From: Loripinus fragilis
Taxonomy: Eukaryota; Mollusca; Bivalvia; Lucinida; Lucinidae
Reading direction: 5' to 3'
Assembly: GCA_964019695.1 (NCBI GenBank)
Contig: OZ026522.1
Coordinates: 62,023,811 to 62,087,810 of the forward strand
Length of the DNA stretch: 64,000 nucleotides
The notes under the pieces were generated by a model. That model searched no databases and was not told the DNA's origin. It worked only from the letters and a program-made list of their open reading frames with translations. Positions 18,840-28,708 of this stretch are shown one piece after another. The position numbers and the translations under genes are program-made. How positions within the stretch are numbered: position 1 is the first letter of the stretch; each line of letters starts with the position of its first letter.

Positions 18840-20580
18840 GTGTTGTGGTTAACTACCCTCAACTACCCATATCCTCCATCTCCTCCTATCTCCTCCTCTA
18901 CTACCCATCTCCTCCTCCTAAACACTCTCCTCCTCCTATCCTCTCACATCCTCCTCCTCCTATCTCCTCCTCAACTACCAATCTCCTCCTCCTATCTCCC
19001 ATCCCCTCCTCCTAAACACTCTCCTCCTCCTATCTTCTCACCTCCTCCTCCTACCTCCTCAACTACCCATCTCCTCCATCTTCTCCTCCTATCTCCTCCT
19101 CTACTACCCACCCCCTCCTCCTAAACACTCTCCTCCTCCTCCTATCTTCTCACCTCCTCCTCCTATCTCCTCCTAAACTACCCATCTCCTCAGTCTCCTC
19201 CTCCTATCTCCTCCTCTACTTCCCATCTCCTCCTAAACACTCTCCTCCTCCTATCTTCTCACCTCCTCCTCCTATCTCCTCAACTACCCATCTCCTCCTC
19301 CTATCTCCTCCTCTACTACCCATCTCCTCCTAAACACTCTCCTTATCCTATCTTCTCACCTCCTCCTATTCCACCTCTACTACCCATCTCCTCCTCCTAA
19401 ACACTCTCCTTCTCGTTTTTTCCCACCTCCTTCTCCTCCTCCCATCTCCTCCTAAACACTCTCCTCCTATCTCCTCACCTCCTCCTCCTCCTATCTCCTG
19501 CTCAACTACCCATCTCCTCCTCCTATCTGCCCCTCTACTACCCATCTCCTTCTCCTTAACACTCTCCTCCTCCTATCTTCTCACCTCCTCCTCCTCCAAT
19601 CTCCTTCTCTACTACCCATCCTTCCATCTCCTCCTCCTATCTTCTCACCTCCTCCTCCTCCTATCTCCTCCTCAATTACCCATCTCCTCCTCCTATTTCT
19701 TCCTCTACTACCCATCTCCTCATCCTAAACAATCTCCTCCTCCTATCTTCTCACCTCCTCCTCCTATCTCCTCTACTACCCATCTCCTCCTCCTAAACAC
19801 TCTCCCCCTTGTATTTTCTCACCTCCTATCTCCTCCTCTACTACCCATATCCTCCTCCTAAACACTCTCCTCCTCCTATCTTCTCACCTCCTCCTCCTCC
19901 TCCTCCTCCCATCTCCTCCTCTACTACCCATCCCCTCTTCTACTCCATCTCCTCCTCCTAAACACTCTCCTCCTCCTATCTCCACCTCCTCCCATCTCCT
20001 CCATCTCCTCCCCCTAAACACTCTCCTCCTCCCATCTCCTCCTCTACTAGCCATCCCCTCCATCTCCTCTTCCTAAACACTCTCCTCCTATCTTCTCACC
20101 TCCTCCTCCTGCCATCTCCTCTACTACCAATCCCCCCATCTCCTCCTCCTTAACACTCTCCTCCTCCTATCTCATCCTTTACTACCCATCCCCTCCATCT
20201 CCCCCTCCTAAACACTCTCCTCCTCCTATCTTCTCACCTCCTCCTCCTAACTCCTCCTCAAATACCCATCTCCTCCTAAACACTCTCCTCCTATCTTCTC
20301 ACTTCCTCCTCCTCTCATCTCCTCCTCTACTACCCATCCCCTCCATCTCCTCCCCCTAAACACTCTCCTCCTCCTATCTCCTCCTCCTCCCATCTCCTCC
20401 TCCTAAACATTCTCCCCCTCTTATCTTCTCATCTCCTCCTCCCATCTCCTCTACTACCCATCTCCTCCTCCTAAACACTCTCCTTCTCTACTACCCATCC
20501 CCTCCATCTCCTCTTCCTATCTTCTCACCCCTCCTCCCATCTCCTCCTCTACTACCCATCCCCTCCATATCCCCCTCAAA
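18840..20580 (+). repeat. 1.7-kb CTCCTC polypyrimidine satellite
   Basis: Tandem units of ~60-75 bases built from CTCCTCCTAAACACTCTCCT, TATCTTCTCACCTCCTCC and CTCCTCTACTACCCATC. After 18860 the plus strand has only a handful of G residues over 1.7 kb, so the other strand is almost pure purine plus T. Not coding. Confidence 0.95.
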
Positions 20581-20821
20581 TTATCGTTGAGAATAAATTT
20601 GATCTTGGATAGTGGCACATATAAATAAGTCTTTTCCTTTTTGCGTCAGCTTTATTCACACCATTGGATACTCATTGTAGAATGTTACATTGTCTTAGTA
20701 ATGTGTGATTGGATCTGCACCGTTTCTCAATGTGCTAGTCTTTAATAAAGTGTGTTTGATATCATTTTTATGTTAAACGCTGTCTATCACTTTGAAACTT
20801 AGACGTTCAATTTGTTTTCTT

Positions 20822-21063
20822 TCAGATATTAATCAGAGATGTTTACTATACAGAAACAGACAAGATGGAGTTACTACAACTACAAGTCCCAGAGGCCCAA
20901 GTTTTGTGTAGGATTCGAAGTAGCACCATTTGAAAAAGTGAAACGTTTGAATAAGACACAATTGGATAAAAAGCTTTTAAAGAAGTTAACATTCCATGAA
21001 GTGTTAGAGTGTAGCATGGGTTTTACTAGACGAAGCTCAATAAAAAAAGCAGGGTTTAATTAA
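20822..21063 (+). CDS. Exon-like ORF of unknown product
   Basis: An acceptor-like TTTTCTTTCAG precedes an ATG at 20839 opening a 74-codon frame (MFTIQKQTRWSYYNY..., ending SSIKKAGFN) with a TAA stop at 21061. An AATAAA occurs at 21039. There is an in-frame stop just upstream of the ATG. A competing frame from the acceptor (ILIRDVYYTETDKMELL...) is also open for 35 codons. I recognise no family; it may be chance or a transposon remnant. Confidence 0.18.
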
Positions 21064-21500
21064 TAGTTGTGTGTGGGTTTTTTTTTCAGTTTATACATGA
21101 CCACTACAGTGCACTCTCGTTAATTCGAATCCTTAAACATTAAACTACCTTTTAAAGTCCAATATGTAATAAATACAGCTGCATTTAACAGATTTTGTTC
21201 ACTATTACATGTATCTTCCGTATTTGCTATCTAAAGATATGCTGACTTGAATGTACTTAGGGCAGACTCAGTGAGACTGCTACGTTTGTGTGCAAATGTT
21301 TTTCATACAGCACATCACATTGACATGGTTCTTGTATGTCTCCATTAGACATACAGCATATCTTTGGATATATAAAAGTGAAAGTAATCATGTTTAGCCT
21401 ATGCACTGGTTATCCTTTTATAGATCAGCTATATTTATTCAAACTTCAAATAAAACAACGAAAAGTTTGGCCCTAGGGACTTGGATTTAACGGCAGGCCT
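21064..21500. other. No gene recognised
   Basis: AT-rich DNA. ACAGTGCACTCTCGTTAATT with CGAATCC at 21114 looks like one end of a pogo/Tigger-like element; no matching second end was found nearby. Confidence 0.35.
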
Positions 21501-21720
21501 TTAGTTAAGAGTGCTTAACAAAATAATAACTTTCACATTTCTTAACCAAAACATATGTTGTGGATGATCAGAAGAACCGTCTCAATGAGACGCGTCTCAA
21601 TGAGACAATTGTTTTGAGTACCCAAAACATATGATAAAACTGATGTGTAAGAACATATTTACAATTTTTACGCTTAACGTTTTTGTTTATAAACCTGTTT
21701 AACTGTATATAAACTTGTGC
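21500..21720 (+). mobile_element. Hairpin MITE family H
   Basis: CTTTAGTTAAGAGTGCTTAAC, AACCAAAACATATGTTGTGG, a decayed stem with a duplicated GTCTCAATGAGAC centre, then ACCCAAAACATATGA and AATTTTTACGCTTAACG. Complete copy in inverted orientation relative to 283-447. Confidence 0.7.
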
Positions 21721-21865
21721 AGTACAACAAACTTTTCAGACTATGCATGATCGACTATTGCTAAGAAACCAAAGGATGTTGGAAAAACGACCCTACATGT
21801 AGCTAAGCATCTAAAAGCTTTTGCCATGGTAAATCATTTCATTTGTAAAATGCTGTATTTTGAGC

Positions 21866-23215
21866 TCACCTGCACACAGGGAGTTTACATTAAGCAATGG
21901 CATGTGAATGGTCAATATGGGCTTTTGTGATCCTTTGATGTCCGTTGTCATTATGCAAACATAGTTCCCCAAGAGTACAACAGTGATCTATAACTTTAAT
22001 CTCCTCCACTCTACACCAGCAATACCAAGTGAATGGTAGTCAAATCACAGTAAATGGTAGTCTTTAACAATCAGCATCCCTTTATTTTAGCTCACCTGTG
22101 CCATGGGCTCAGTATGAGCTTTTGTGATCCTCTAATGTCTGTTGTCATTGTCCGCACGCCATTCTTCCTGAAGAGTACCGCAGGGATTAAGTTTACATTG
22201 ACCTAGTTTACCTCTAGTCAAGTTTGACCCTATGAAAATATTGTTCTTGGAAATCAGATGGTCAGTTGAAGTAAACGTTCATATGGGGCAACTTTTTGAT
22301 ATTATGACTATACGGTGCAGCTCACAAGATCAAATTGGCAGTCATGAGGGTCTCAATGGGGTACATCAGAAATCAATAATCAGTAAAATATAGGCCCAAA
22401 AGTTGGTAATCAGTAAAAATTAGGCCACAAAATCCCCTTGTAATGGTGACATTAAATGGCTCAAGGCGAGCTATTGTGATCGGTTTCGTCCGTCGTCCGT
22501 AAACTTTTTTCTTTCCTGAACCACTGGTACAAATTAGAATGATTTCACAGGAATGTTCCCCATAATGCCATCAACCAAAATTGCATAAATGGTCATTCGG
22601 GCCGCTAGAGCTCTAGATAAGAAATCTTTTAAACGACATCTGAACCACTCGTCAAAATTCAAAATAATTTCACAGAATTGTTCCCCGTGATACCCTCCAC
22701 CAAAATTGCACAAATGGTTCGCTCTGCTGAAGAAAAGAGCCACCAGAACTCTAGATAAGAACTATCTTCAAATGACATCTCTTGAACCACTGGTTCAATT
22801 TCAAAATAATTTCACAGAGTTGTTCCTCATGATGCTTTCTATCGAAATTGCACAAATTTTTTAATGGTTCTGCTCCGCCAAAAAAAGGGACCGCCAGTAC
22901 TTAAGATAGGAAATATCTTTATACGACTTCTCCTGAACCACTGGTCCAAATTCAAAAAAAATTCACAGAATTATTCCTGATGATGCTCTCTACCAGAGAT
23001 ACACAAATGCTTTCGCTACACAGAACAAAATGGATGCCATATCTCTAGCTAATATATCTTTAAATGGCATCTCTTGAACCACTGGTCCTAATTCAAAATA
23101 GTTTTACAGAAATATTCCTCATAATGCCCTAGTCCAAAACTGCACAAATGGATTTGTTCTGCTGAAGAAAAGGGCCACCAGAGCTTTAGATAAGAAATCT
23201 CTTCAAACAACATCA
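21866..23215 (+). repeat. AGCTCACCTG tandem-core element (family T3)
   Basis: Three leader-like starts (GAGCTCACCTGCACACAGGG at 21865, TAGCTCACCTGTGCCATGGG at 22089, GGCGAGCTATTGTGATC at 22463). Then TTCGTCCGTCGTCCG and five ~123-150 bp units marked by GAACCACTGG near 22517, 22640, 22784, 22934 and 23075 with TTCACAGAATTGTTCC. No protein. Confidence 0.65.
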
Positions 23216-23224
23216 CCTCCCGAT

Positions 23225-23625
23225 TTTTTTGGTTTGATTCTTTACGTCCCAATCATTAATTTTTCAGTTATGGCGGGACAGGTCTCCCTGTGTTTAACCA
23301 GTACTAAGCAAGGATAAATGTGTCTTGCTCAAGAACACAACACAGTGATGAGGCACTGGAAGGGGGGGGGGGGGGTCCCAGTATCCCATATCCCTTTTAT
23401 TATTTTGAAAAATATTCCATATCCCTAAAATAAATTTGGCAAATATCCCCAAAATTCAGAAAGCATTGTACCCCATATCCCTAAAACTGATCCAAGTATC
23501 CGGTATCCCTTTAAGTATTTACAAAAATATCCTGTATCCCTTTAATTTTTTTGCCAATGTCCCTGTATCCCTAAAAACCCTTCCTGGGCGTCAGTGATGC
23601 CGGTGAGGCTCGAATCCATTGCTTG
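23225..23625 (-). mobile_element. SINE (second family) split by a hAT-type MITE
   Basis: Minus-strand SINE. The tail complement is TTTGATTCTTTACGTCCCAA, the body GTGTCTTGCTCAAGAACACA, and the head side (GGTGAGGCTCGAATCC) lies beyond the insertion 23351-23591. The tRNA head is cut by the minisatellite that follows. Confidence 0.7.
23351..23591. mobile_element. hAT-type MITE with 8-bp target duplication
   Basis: Ends AGGCACTGGAAGGGG and CCCTTCCTGGGCGT are imperfect inverted repeats. CAGTGATG occurs at 23343-23350 and again at 23592-23599. The interior is full of TATCCCATATCCCT motifs in one direction. Relatives: 48711-48939 and 42155-42228. Confidence 0.75.
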
Positions 23626-24640
23626 ACCCGTGACAGTCTAAAAAACAAACATGTACATTCAGCGTATCATCTGTTACAGTGATGTCCGGTGATCGCATGA
23701 CCCATGACAGCCTTCAGACCTCATGCCCAGTCATCGCATAACCCGTGATAGTCATCAAAACTCAGACAGCCAAGCCATGACCCGTAACAGTCATCGAACC
23801 GTGACAGTATTTGGAACTTATGTCGAGTCATCGCATGACCTGTGACAGTCATGTACAGTAATCGCATGAACCTATTCAGAACTCATGTTCAGTCATCACA
23901 TGACCTTGACAGCCATGCCCAGTATTCGCATGAACCATCACACACTTCCCAACTCGTATCCAGTAATCGCAAGACCCGTGACAGTAGTCATGAAAATTCA
24001 TCGTTTGACCCGTGACAGTTATTGCATGACGCACGATAGTCTGCAAAACACATACACAGTCAAAACATGAACAGTGAGTCGTGCCGAATCATCGCATCAG
24101 AACGCATGTCAATATATGGAATGACGAATGCATTGCAAGACAAATAACTCTTTGGAACTCATGCCCATTCATCGCATGACCCGAACCAGTAATTGCATGA
24201 TCCGTGATAGTCTTCCGAACTCATGCCTACGCATGACCTGTAACAGTCATGTGGGTCTGGATGGGGTATAATGATTAGTGAATAATGGCCCTTTTTATAA
24301 TGAATAGTGAATAATGGGCCAAAAAATGAATAGTGAATATTGAGGGCCTAAAAAATAATGAATAATCCTATTTTTTTAATGAATTGAAGAAAAATATAAT
24401 GAATAGTGAATAATCAGATTTCTTTGCCACCTTTTTTACTGTTATTGAATAATTGGTCTTATTTTAATGAATAACCCATAATTTTAATGAGATGAATAAT
24501 GGGCTAAATTTTTAATGAATAGTGAATACCAGACCCCCCCCCCCCCATCCAGACCCTCAGTCATGTCCAGTCATCGCATGGCCCGTGAAAGTCATAAAAT
24601 GTAGCACAGGTTAACAGCTAGATATGCTGTGCATTTTTCA
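23600..24640 (+). repeat. CATGACCCGTGACAGT minisatellite
   Basis: Degenerate units of ~25-60 bases with TCATCGCATGACCCGTGACA and AACTCATGCCCAGTC from 23620 to ~24250 and again at 24555-24600. Interrupted by the element at 24254-24559. Confidence 0.8.
24254..24559. mobile_element. Inverted-end insertion in the minisatellite
   Basis: Starts GGGTCTGGATGGGGTATAAT and ends CCCCCCATCCAGACCC. The interior is repeats of AATGAATAGTGAATAATGGG. CAGTCATG flanks both sides but is also a motif of the host array, so the target duplication cannot be confirmed. Confidence 0.6.
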
Positions 24641-24672
24641 ACGACCAACAGTCTTGGTCAGTGGTCAGAAGT

Positions 24673-24873
24673 GTTGTTTGTTTGTTTGTTTATTCGTTTG
24701 ATTTGATTCTTTATGTCCCATCAACAATTTTTCAGTCGTAAAAGGACGGTCTTCCTGGGTTGAATCAGTACTAAGCTAGGATTAATGTTCTTGCTTAAGG
24801 ACACAACACAGTGACTCCGGTGAGGCTCGAACCCGCGGCCCCTCGGTCTCGAGTCAAGCACACTGCGTTCCCT
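24673..24873 (-). mobile_element. tRNA-derived SINE (second family), full length, 9-bp target duplication
   Basis: Minus strand: head with GTGTGCTTGACTCGAGACCG and B-box GGGTTCGAGCCTC, body GTGTTGTGTCCTTAAGCAAG and ACTGATTCAACCCAGGAAG, tail GGGACATAAAGAATCAAATC. Flanked by GTCAGAAGT at 24664-24672 and 24874-24882. Confidence 0.85.
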
Positions 24874-24882
24874 GTCAGAAGT

Positions 24883-25836
24883 TTTAAAAGCGGCGAATCG
24901 ATACCGTTCCGTAGGCTTATTTTGCCTACAAGAGCTGAATTTTTACAAGGTTTACTAGATCAGTCACACCAGAGTGATAAGAATCAATTTTAAATGTAAG
25001 AGGTAACTTTCACGAATTATTTTTTCTATGTAAATACGAGAATGATTAGCGCACCACCCTCTTTTTAAAGGATTTGAGACCTTTTTTTATAGTTGTCGCC
25101 CAATTTTCTCTGATCTGTTTTGATGCTTTCAATTACGTCCGCGCTTACGCCCGCGCGCTCGTTGCTATGGATTTTCTTACCTCCGACGGAAGAGTAGCTT
25201 AAGAATTCTTAGCTAAGAAAATGCTATGAAACGCACCGCGCTTAAGAAAATGTTAGTGAAACGCACTTTAAGAAAAAGATACGACAATCCTTAAGAAGTT
25301 CTTAAGCCTAAGATTTTCTTAGCGCTAAGATTGTTAGTGAAACGCCGCCCAGGTGAGTAATTTTATTGTAAATAATGCCGATAGTGATCAAACTTACAGT
25401 TTACGTTCAAATTTAGAATAAAGCCGCAATGTTATGACAAGAAAAAATAAGTGTAAATTCTATAACCCCCTTACTTAAGGCATTTTTGACTTAATAAAAA
25501 TGCTTTTCCGCGCTTAAAAATTACCCACTATCCAACAATAATTTGTAGCAACAACTCAGTTTCGAAGATCAACATTCATGTTTGAACAGCCCTCGTATAT
25601 GTAATGCAGTACAACATGTGTAATGTATAGTCTAAATATTTGAGACCTATCACATCTGCGAAAGGCAAAGTCTCTGTCGAGAATTTGCACAGTCTCACCA
25701 GAGCCTTTGCTGCTTGCACCCAAAGCAATAGATATCTGTTCAACCTTGAAAGCGTTCAATCAATGTAATAGGAGTGACTCTATGCATATGTGTTAAATAC
25801 CAACATTTTATGAACTAGCTCAAATGGTTGAATCCC
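24883..25836. other. Right flank of the 13-kb structure, no gene recognised
   Basis: 24883-25180 has a short open stretch (AANRYRSVGLF) that I cannot assign. 25185-25355 is the right inverted repeat, 25355-25595 the right mariner-type part, and 25640-25740 contains the GAGCCTTTGCTGCTTGCACC repeat seen around 40-44 kb. Confidence 0.4.
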
Positions 25837-25840
25837 TTAA

Positions 25841-26610
25841 AGCTGCATAGTCTGTAACTTTTGATCTTTTAATTTTTGAAACAATGTTTCTATTTTTCAA
25901 GAACACAGTAAAAAACTAAAATTCAGGTATACATTTTACCAGGGGTGTGGAAATAGTAAAATTTTCTACTTGTCCAGGGACAAGTAAATGACCATAATGT
26001 ACTTGTCCATAGAAAAGTTTACTTGTCCAAAAGAACAGATTAGCTTATACTGTTTTGTGCTTTAAAAATCTACTCTTTGGAAAAGAGTATGAAATTAACT
26101 AGATATCAACTATCATGTAAACAGTGTAGATCCAGATCAGCTGGCTTCTTAGGAAGCAAGCTGATCAGGATACACAATGTTTTCAATACAATATGTGAAC
26201 TCGTAATGATTAATCAAAATTTTATTTACTTTGTAAATTTGTACTTGTCCAAGGACAAGTAAATAGAAATTTTCAACTTGTCCTGAATGAAATTGGACCA
26301 GGTCGGACAAGTCTGGCATGGTATTTCCACAGCCCTGATTTTACCAATTTCGTAAATCTTTACAAATTATCAGTATCAAAACAACAGCATTTATGTTAAA
26401 ACTTGACTGTCTATAATTATTGGAGGGACGCAAATAATTACCAACAAGAGAAAAACACCTGTTTTTATAAGATAATTCACTGTTCCAGGCAGTTTTCAGC
26501 TATAGTGAACATATTTGTTGTGAAAACTTAATTCAATTCTGCTTTTACAAATGATTTAAAAAGAAAAGAAAATTTTTCGAAAAATGTTCATAGTTGCAGA
26601 CTTAGTCTCT
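25841..26610. mobile_element. TTAA-flanked MITE (family P) copy 1, with a hAT MITE inside
   Basis: TTAA at 25837-25840 and 26611-26614. Starts AGCTGCATAGTCTGTAACTT, as in the copy at 55547. Shared interior: ATAATTATTGGAGGGACGCA, AATTACCAACAAGAGAAAAA and TTTTCAGCTATAGTGAACAT. The right end is worn (GTTGCAGACTTAGTCTC). A second element fills 25941-26337. Confidence 0.85.
25941..26337. mobile_element. hAT-type MITE nested in the TTAA MITE
   Basis: Ends (C)AGGGGTGTGGAAATAG and GGTATTTCCACAGCCCTG, with target duplication ATTTTACC at 25933-25940 and 26338-26345. Sub-terminal TACTTGTCC / GGACAAGTA motifs on both sides. The comparison copy at 55547 has the uninterrupted site. Confidence 0.88.
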
Positions 26611-26614
26611 TTAA

Positions 26615-27590
26615 ATTTTAAATTATTTGATGTCTTGGAACTGGGTTTTTTAGTTATAATTTTCTATGCTGTATGAGCATTTCAAAACTAAACTATTTCA
26701 CCTTAAAGTATCTATTGTGTGCACTAATTGGGAACTGCATCTCTAAGGTATTTCCTCAAGTGCATAAAATATGTATTTTTCTATAATCGAAATTCCTTTA
26801 ATTGAGTGCAAAAACATATGGAGTTAGTAAGGCATGCGTTTAAAGAAAAAAATTATCATATGATGTCAAATGTGAGTGTGTAATAATTTCATATATTAAA
26901 ATCCAAAATATACTGATTTTTTTAAACATATGCTTACAGCATGAAATGACACCCATAACATCAAATATATGGGAAGAGGCTTGATGTTTTTACATCAAAA
27001 TGTTTATTTTATATCGATTTTAGTGTCATCTAATGTTTGTGCTCCTGTATATTTTATTTTCTTAAACTTGGAAAAAGAGATGATAACATTTTACCTACCT
27101 TTCTCAGCTCATTTAATAAATTCAATAATAAATGAACACTCCCATTAGATCCTTGATGTATGCAAGGATCATGAAACCTGATTCTGCGAAGAACATGTCT
27201 TCTGTATAGATGAGGTCACACGTGTCTGTAACAAATGCATGTTACTAGTATGAATGACCACATATTGTGTGTGTGAACAGCATAGTCTCGACTGAGAATT
27301 GGTATTCATTTCTGAGCCTTTGCTGGTCAGCTATGTGATGAGCATGATAGGAACCAAAATTTAAAGCGGCACAGATAACCAACATTGTAGATATTTATGG
27401 GCATGAATTGGGGTGGGGTCTGTACTTGAGTTTAAGTTTTCCGGAATTTGGCTCATTTTTTCTTAATACAATCATGGCAAATGCACAAATATTCCACCTG
27501 TGCATTTTGGCACAGGTTTTATATTTTGTACATCTCTTGTGGTTGTAACAACAAAATAGAACAAATGCAAGCTTTTAAAGCAGAATGTTT
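26615..27590. other. No feature recognised
   Basis: AT-rich, apparently unique DNA with short ORFs only. Confidence 0.4.
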
Positions 27591-27599
27591 TCTTAGTAC

Positions 27600-27775
27600 T
27601 CACAGGTTTAGATAAACACAATTTTTGAGCATAAAATTGTAAATATTTTCTTACCAATCCGTTTTCACATTTGTTTTGGGTGCTCAAAAGAACTGTCTCA
27701 ATGAGACGGTTCTTTGGAGTACCCACATCATACATTTTGGCTGAGGGATAAGATAATTAGATTTTGGTATGCACT
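27600..27775 (+). mobile_element. Hairpin MITE family H, full copy
   Basis: AGGTTTAGATAAACACAATT, AAAATTGTAAATATTTTCTT, stem GGGTGCTCAAAAGAACTGTC / GACGGTTCTTTGGAGTACCC, then GATAAGATAATTAGATTTTG and GCACTCTGAT. One base is lost from the right stem. Confidence 0.78.
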
Positions 27776-27799
27776 CTGATACTTACCGTGATGAATATT

Positions 27800-28440
27800 T
27801 TTAGCTCATCTGAGTTGAAGGCTTAAGGTAAATATAAGTATGCCAATGGTCTGGTGTCTGGCTCTAAAGTCAGTGGACCAATTTTGATTAATTTACATGT
27901 AAAGCATCATCAGGTAGTAGGAAAGGGTGCATATGGTTTTTGGACTACATGTATTTATATTGGAATTCTGGTTGACATGGCAACATAGTTCTCATACTGA
28001 TAATAGGAAAAATCTCTGAAACTATGAGGCCCACAGCTTATGTTTTTAGTTTATAGTAATGTCTAGAGGTTCCCTACATAGATCCTGCCAACCTAGGTCC
28101 AAATTGGCCAAACTCTTGTAGTAATTAACTTCCATAGACTATAATGGGTCAAACTGAAAAAGAATCTTTTTTAAATTATTGAGTTCCACACACCTATGGT
28201 TAGCAATACATAATGGTATCCTACAAAAATCCTGCCAACCATGGCCCTGTGGTCCACTTTAGTGTCACCCCAGTAGTCATTGCTCCCATAGACTCAAAAT
28301 ACCAAAATCAGAACTATGAAGTCAGCAGCCCAGGAGAGCAGTATAGACTCCTTGAGTCTCTTGGTTAACTTTTCCTGGTTATTTTGCAGCTTTACCACAA
28401 AGAAAGGACAGGCAGCTGAGCACGAAATTTCAACTACTCA
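27800..28440 (+). repeat. TTAGCTCATCTGAG-type dispersed repeat
   Basis: Starts TTTAGCTCATCTGAGTTGAA. Two related ~125-bp units around 28080-28270 share CCTGCCAACC, GTCCA and CCATAGACT. Non-coding; same style as T3 and T8. Confidence 0.45.
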
Positions 28441-28489
28441 TAAAAACAAAAATACCGACAAATAAAGAAATTTCTTGCTTTAAGTCTCT

Positions 28490-28580
28490 CAGATGTTTTA
28501 TTAATCATGCTAATAATTGTTAAATGCCAACAATTGTTGGCATTTTAACATTTATGAGCATGATCAATTTCGTACTCAGC
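28490..28580. repeat. Small foldback ATGCCAACAATTGTTGGCAT
   Basis: Perfect short palindrome flanked by inverted ATCATGCTAATAATTGTTAA / TTTATGAGCATGAT. A related decayed hairpin (TTGGCATTTTAACATTTATT) is at 545-625. Confidence 0.6.
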
Positions 28581-28708
28581 TGAGTTGAGTGTGAAAAAAG
28601 TTGTATAACCAGGACCAGGTCTCCATGTCGACTAAGATTTGTTTACCCCACTTCCTATTACCAGACACGCTTGCTATTCTTTGAGAAACCATATATTCAC
28701 TGTTTTTT

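Larger units (their letters stand above)
12392..25355. mobile_element. Inverted terminal-repeat pair 13 kb apart
   Basis: CCCGTTTCACTAACGTTCTT and AGCGCTAAGAA at 12396-12424 are mirrored by TCTTAGCGCTAAGATTGTTA and GTGAAACG near 25316-25345. Sub-terminal CTTAAGAA and TTTCGCTAAGA motifs occur inside both ends (12440-12540; 25195-25310). The interior holds satellites, SINEs and other elements but no recognised transposase. It could be one large decayed element or two separate relatives facing each other. Confidence 0.45.
11778..25595. mobile_element. Mariner-type terminal repeats bracketing 13.8 kb
   Basis: CGAGGGCTGTTCAAATATGA at 11778 is mirrored at 25572-25595 (TTCATGTTTGAACAGCCCTCG). TA lies outside both ends (11776-11777 and 25596-25597). 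Subtracting the second inverted pair inside (12392-25355) leaves ~860 bp, a plausible non-autonomous mariner-type element later split by a large insertion. No transposase is visible. The left end is 5 bases beyond the SIRT6 stop codon. Confidence 0.55.

Noticed and set aside
18827..19124. Ser/Pro/Leu-rich ORFs
   Set aside because: Translations of the CTCCTC satellite.
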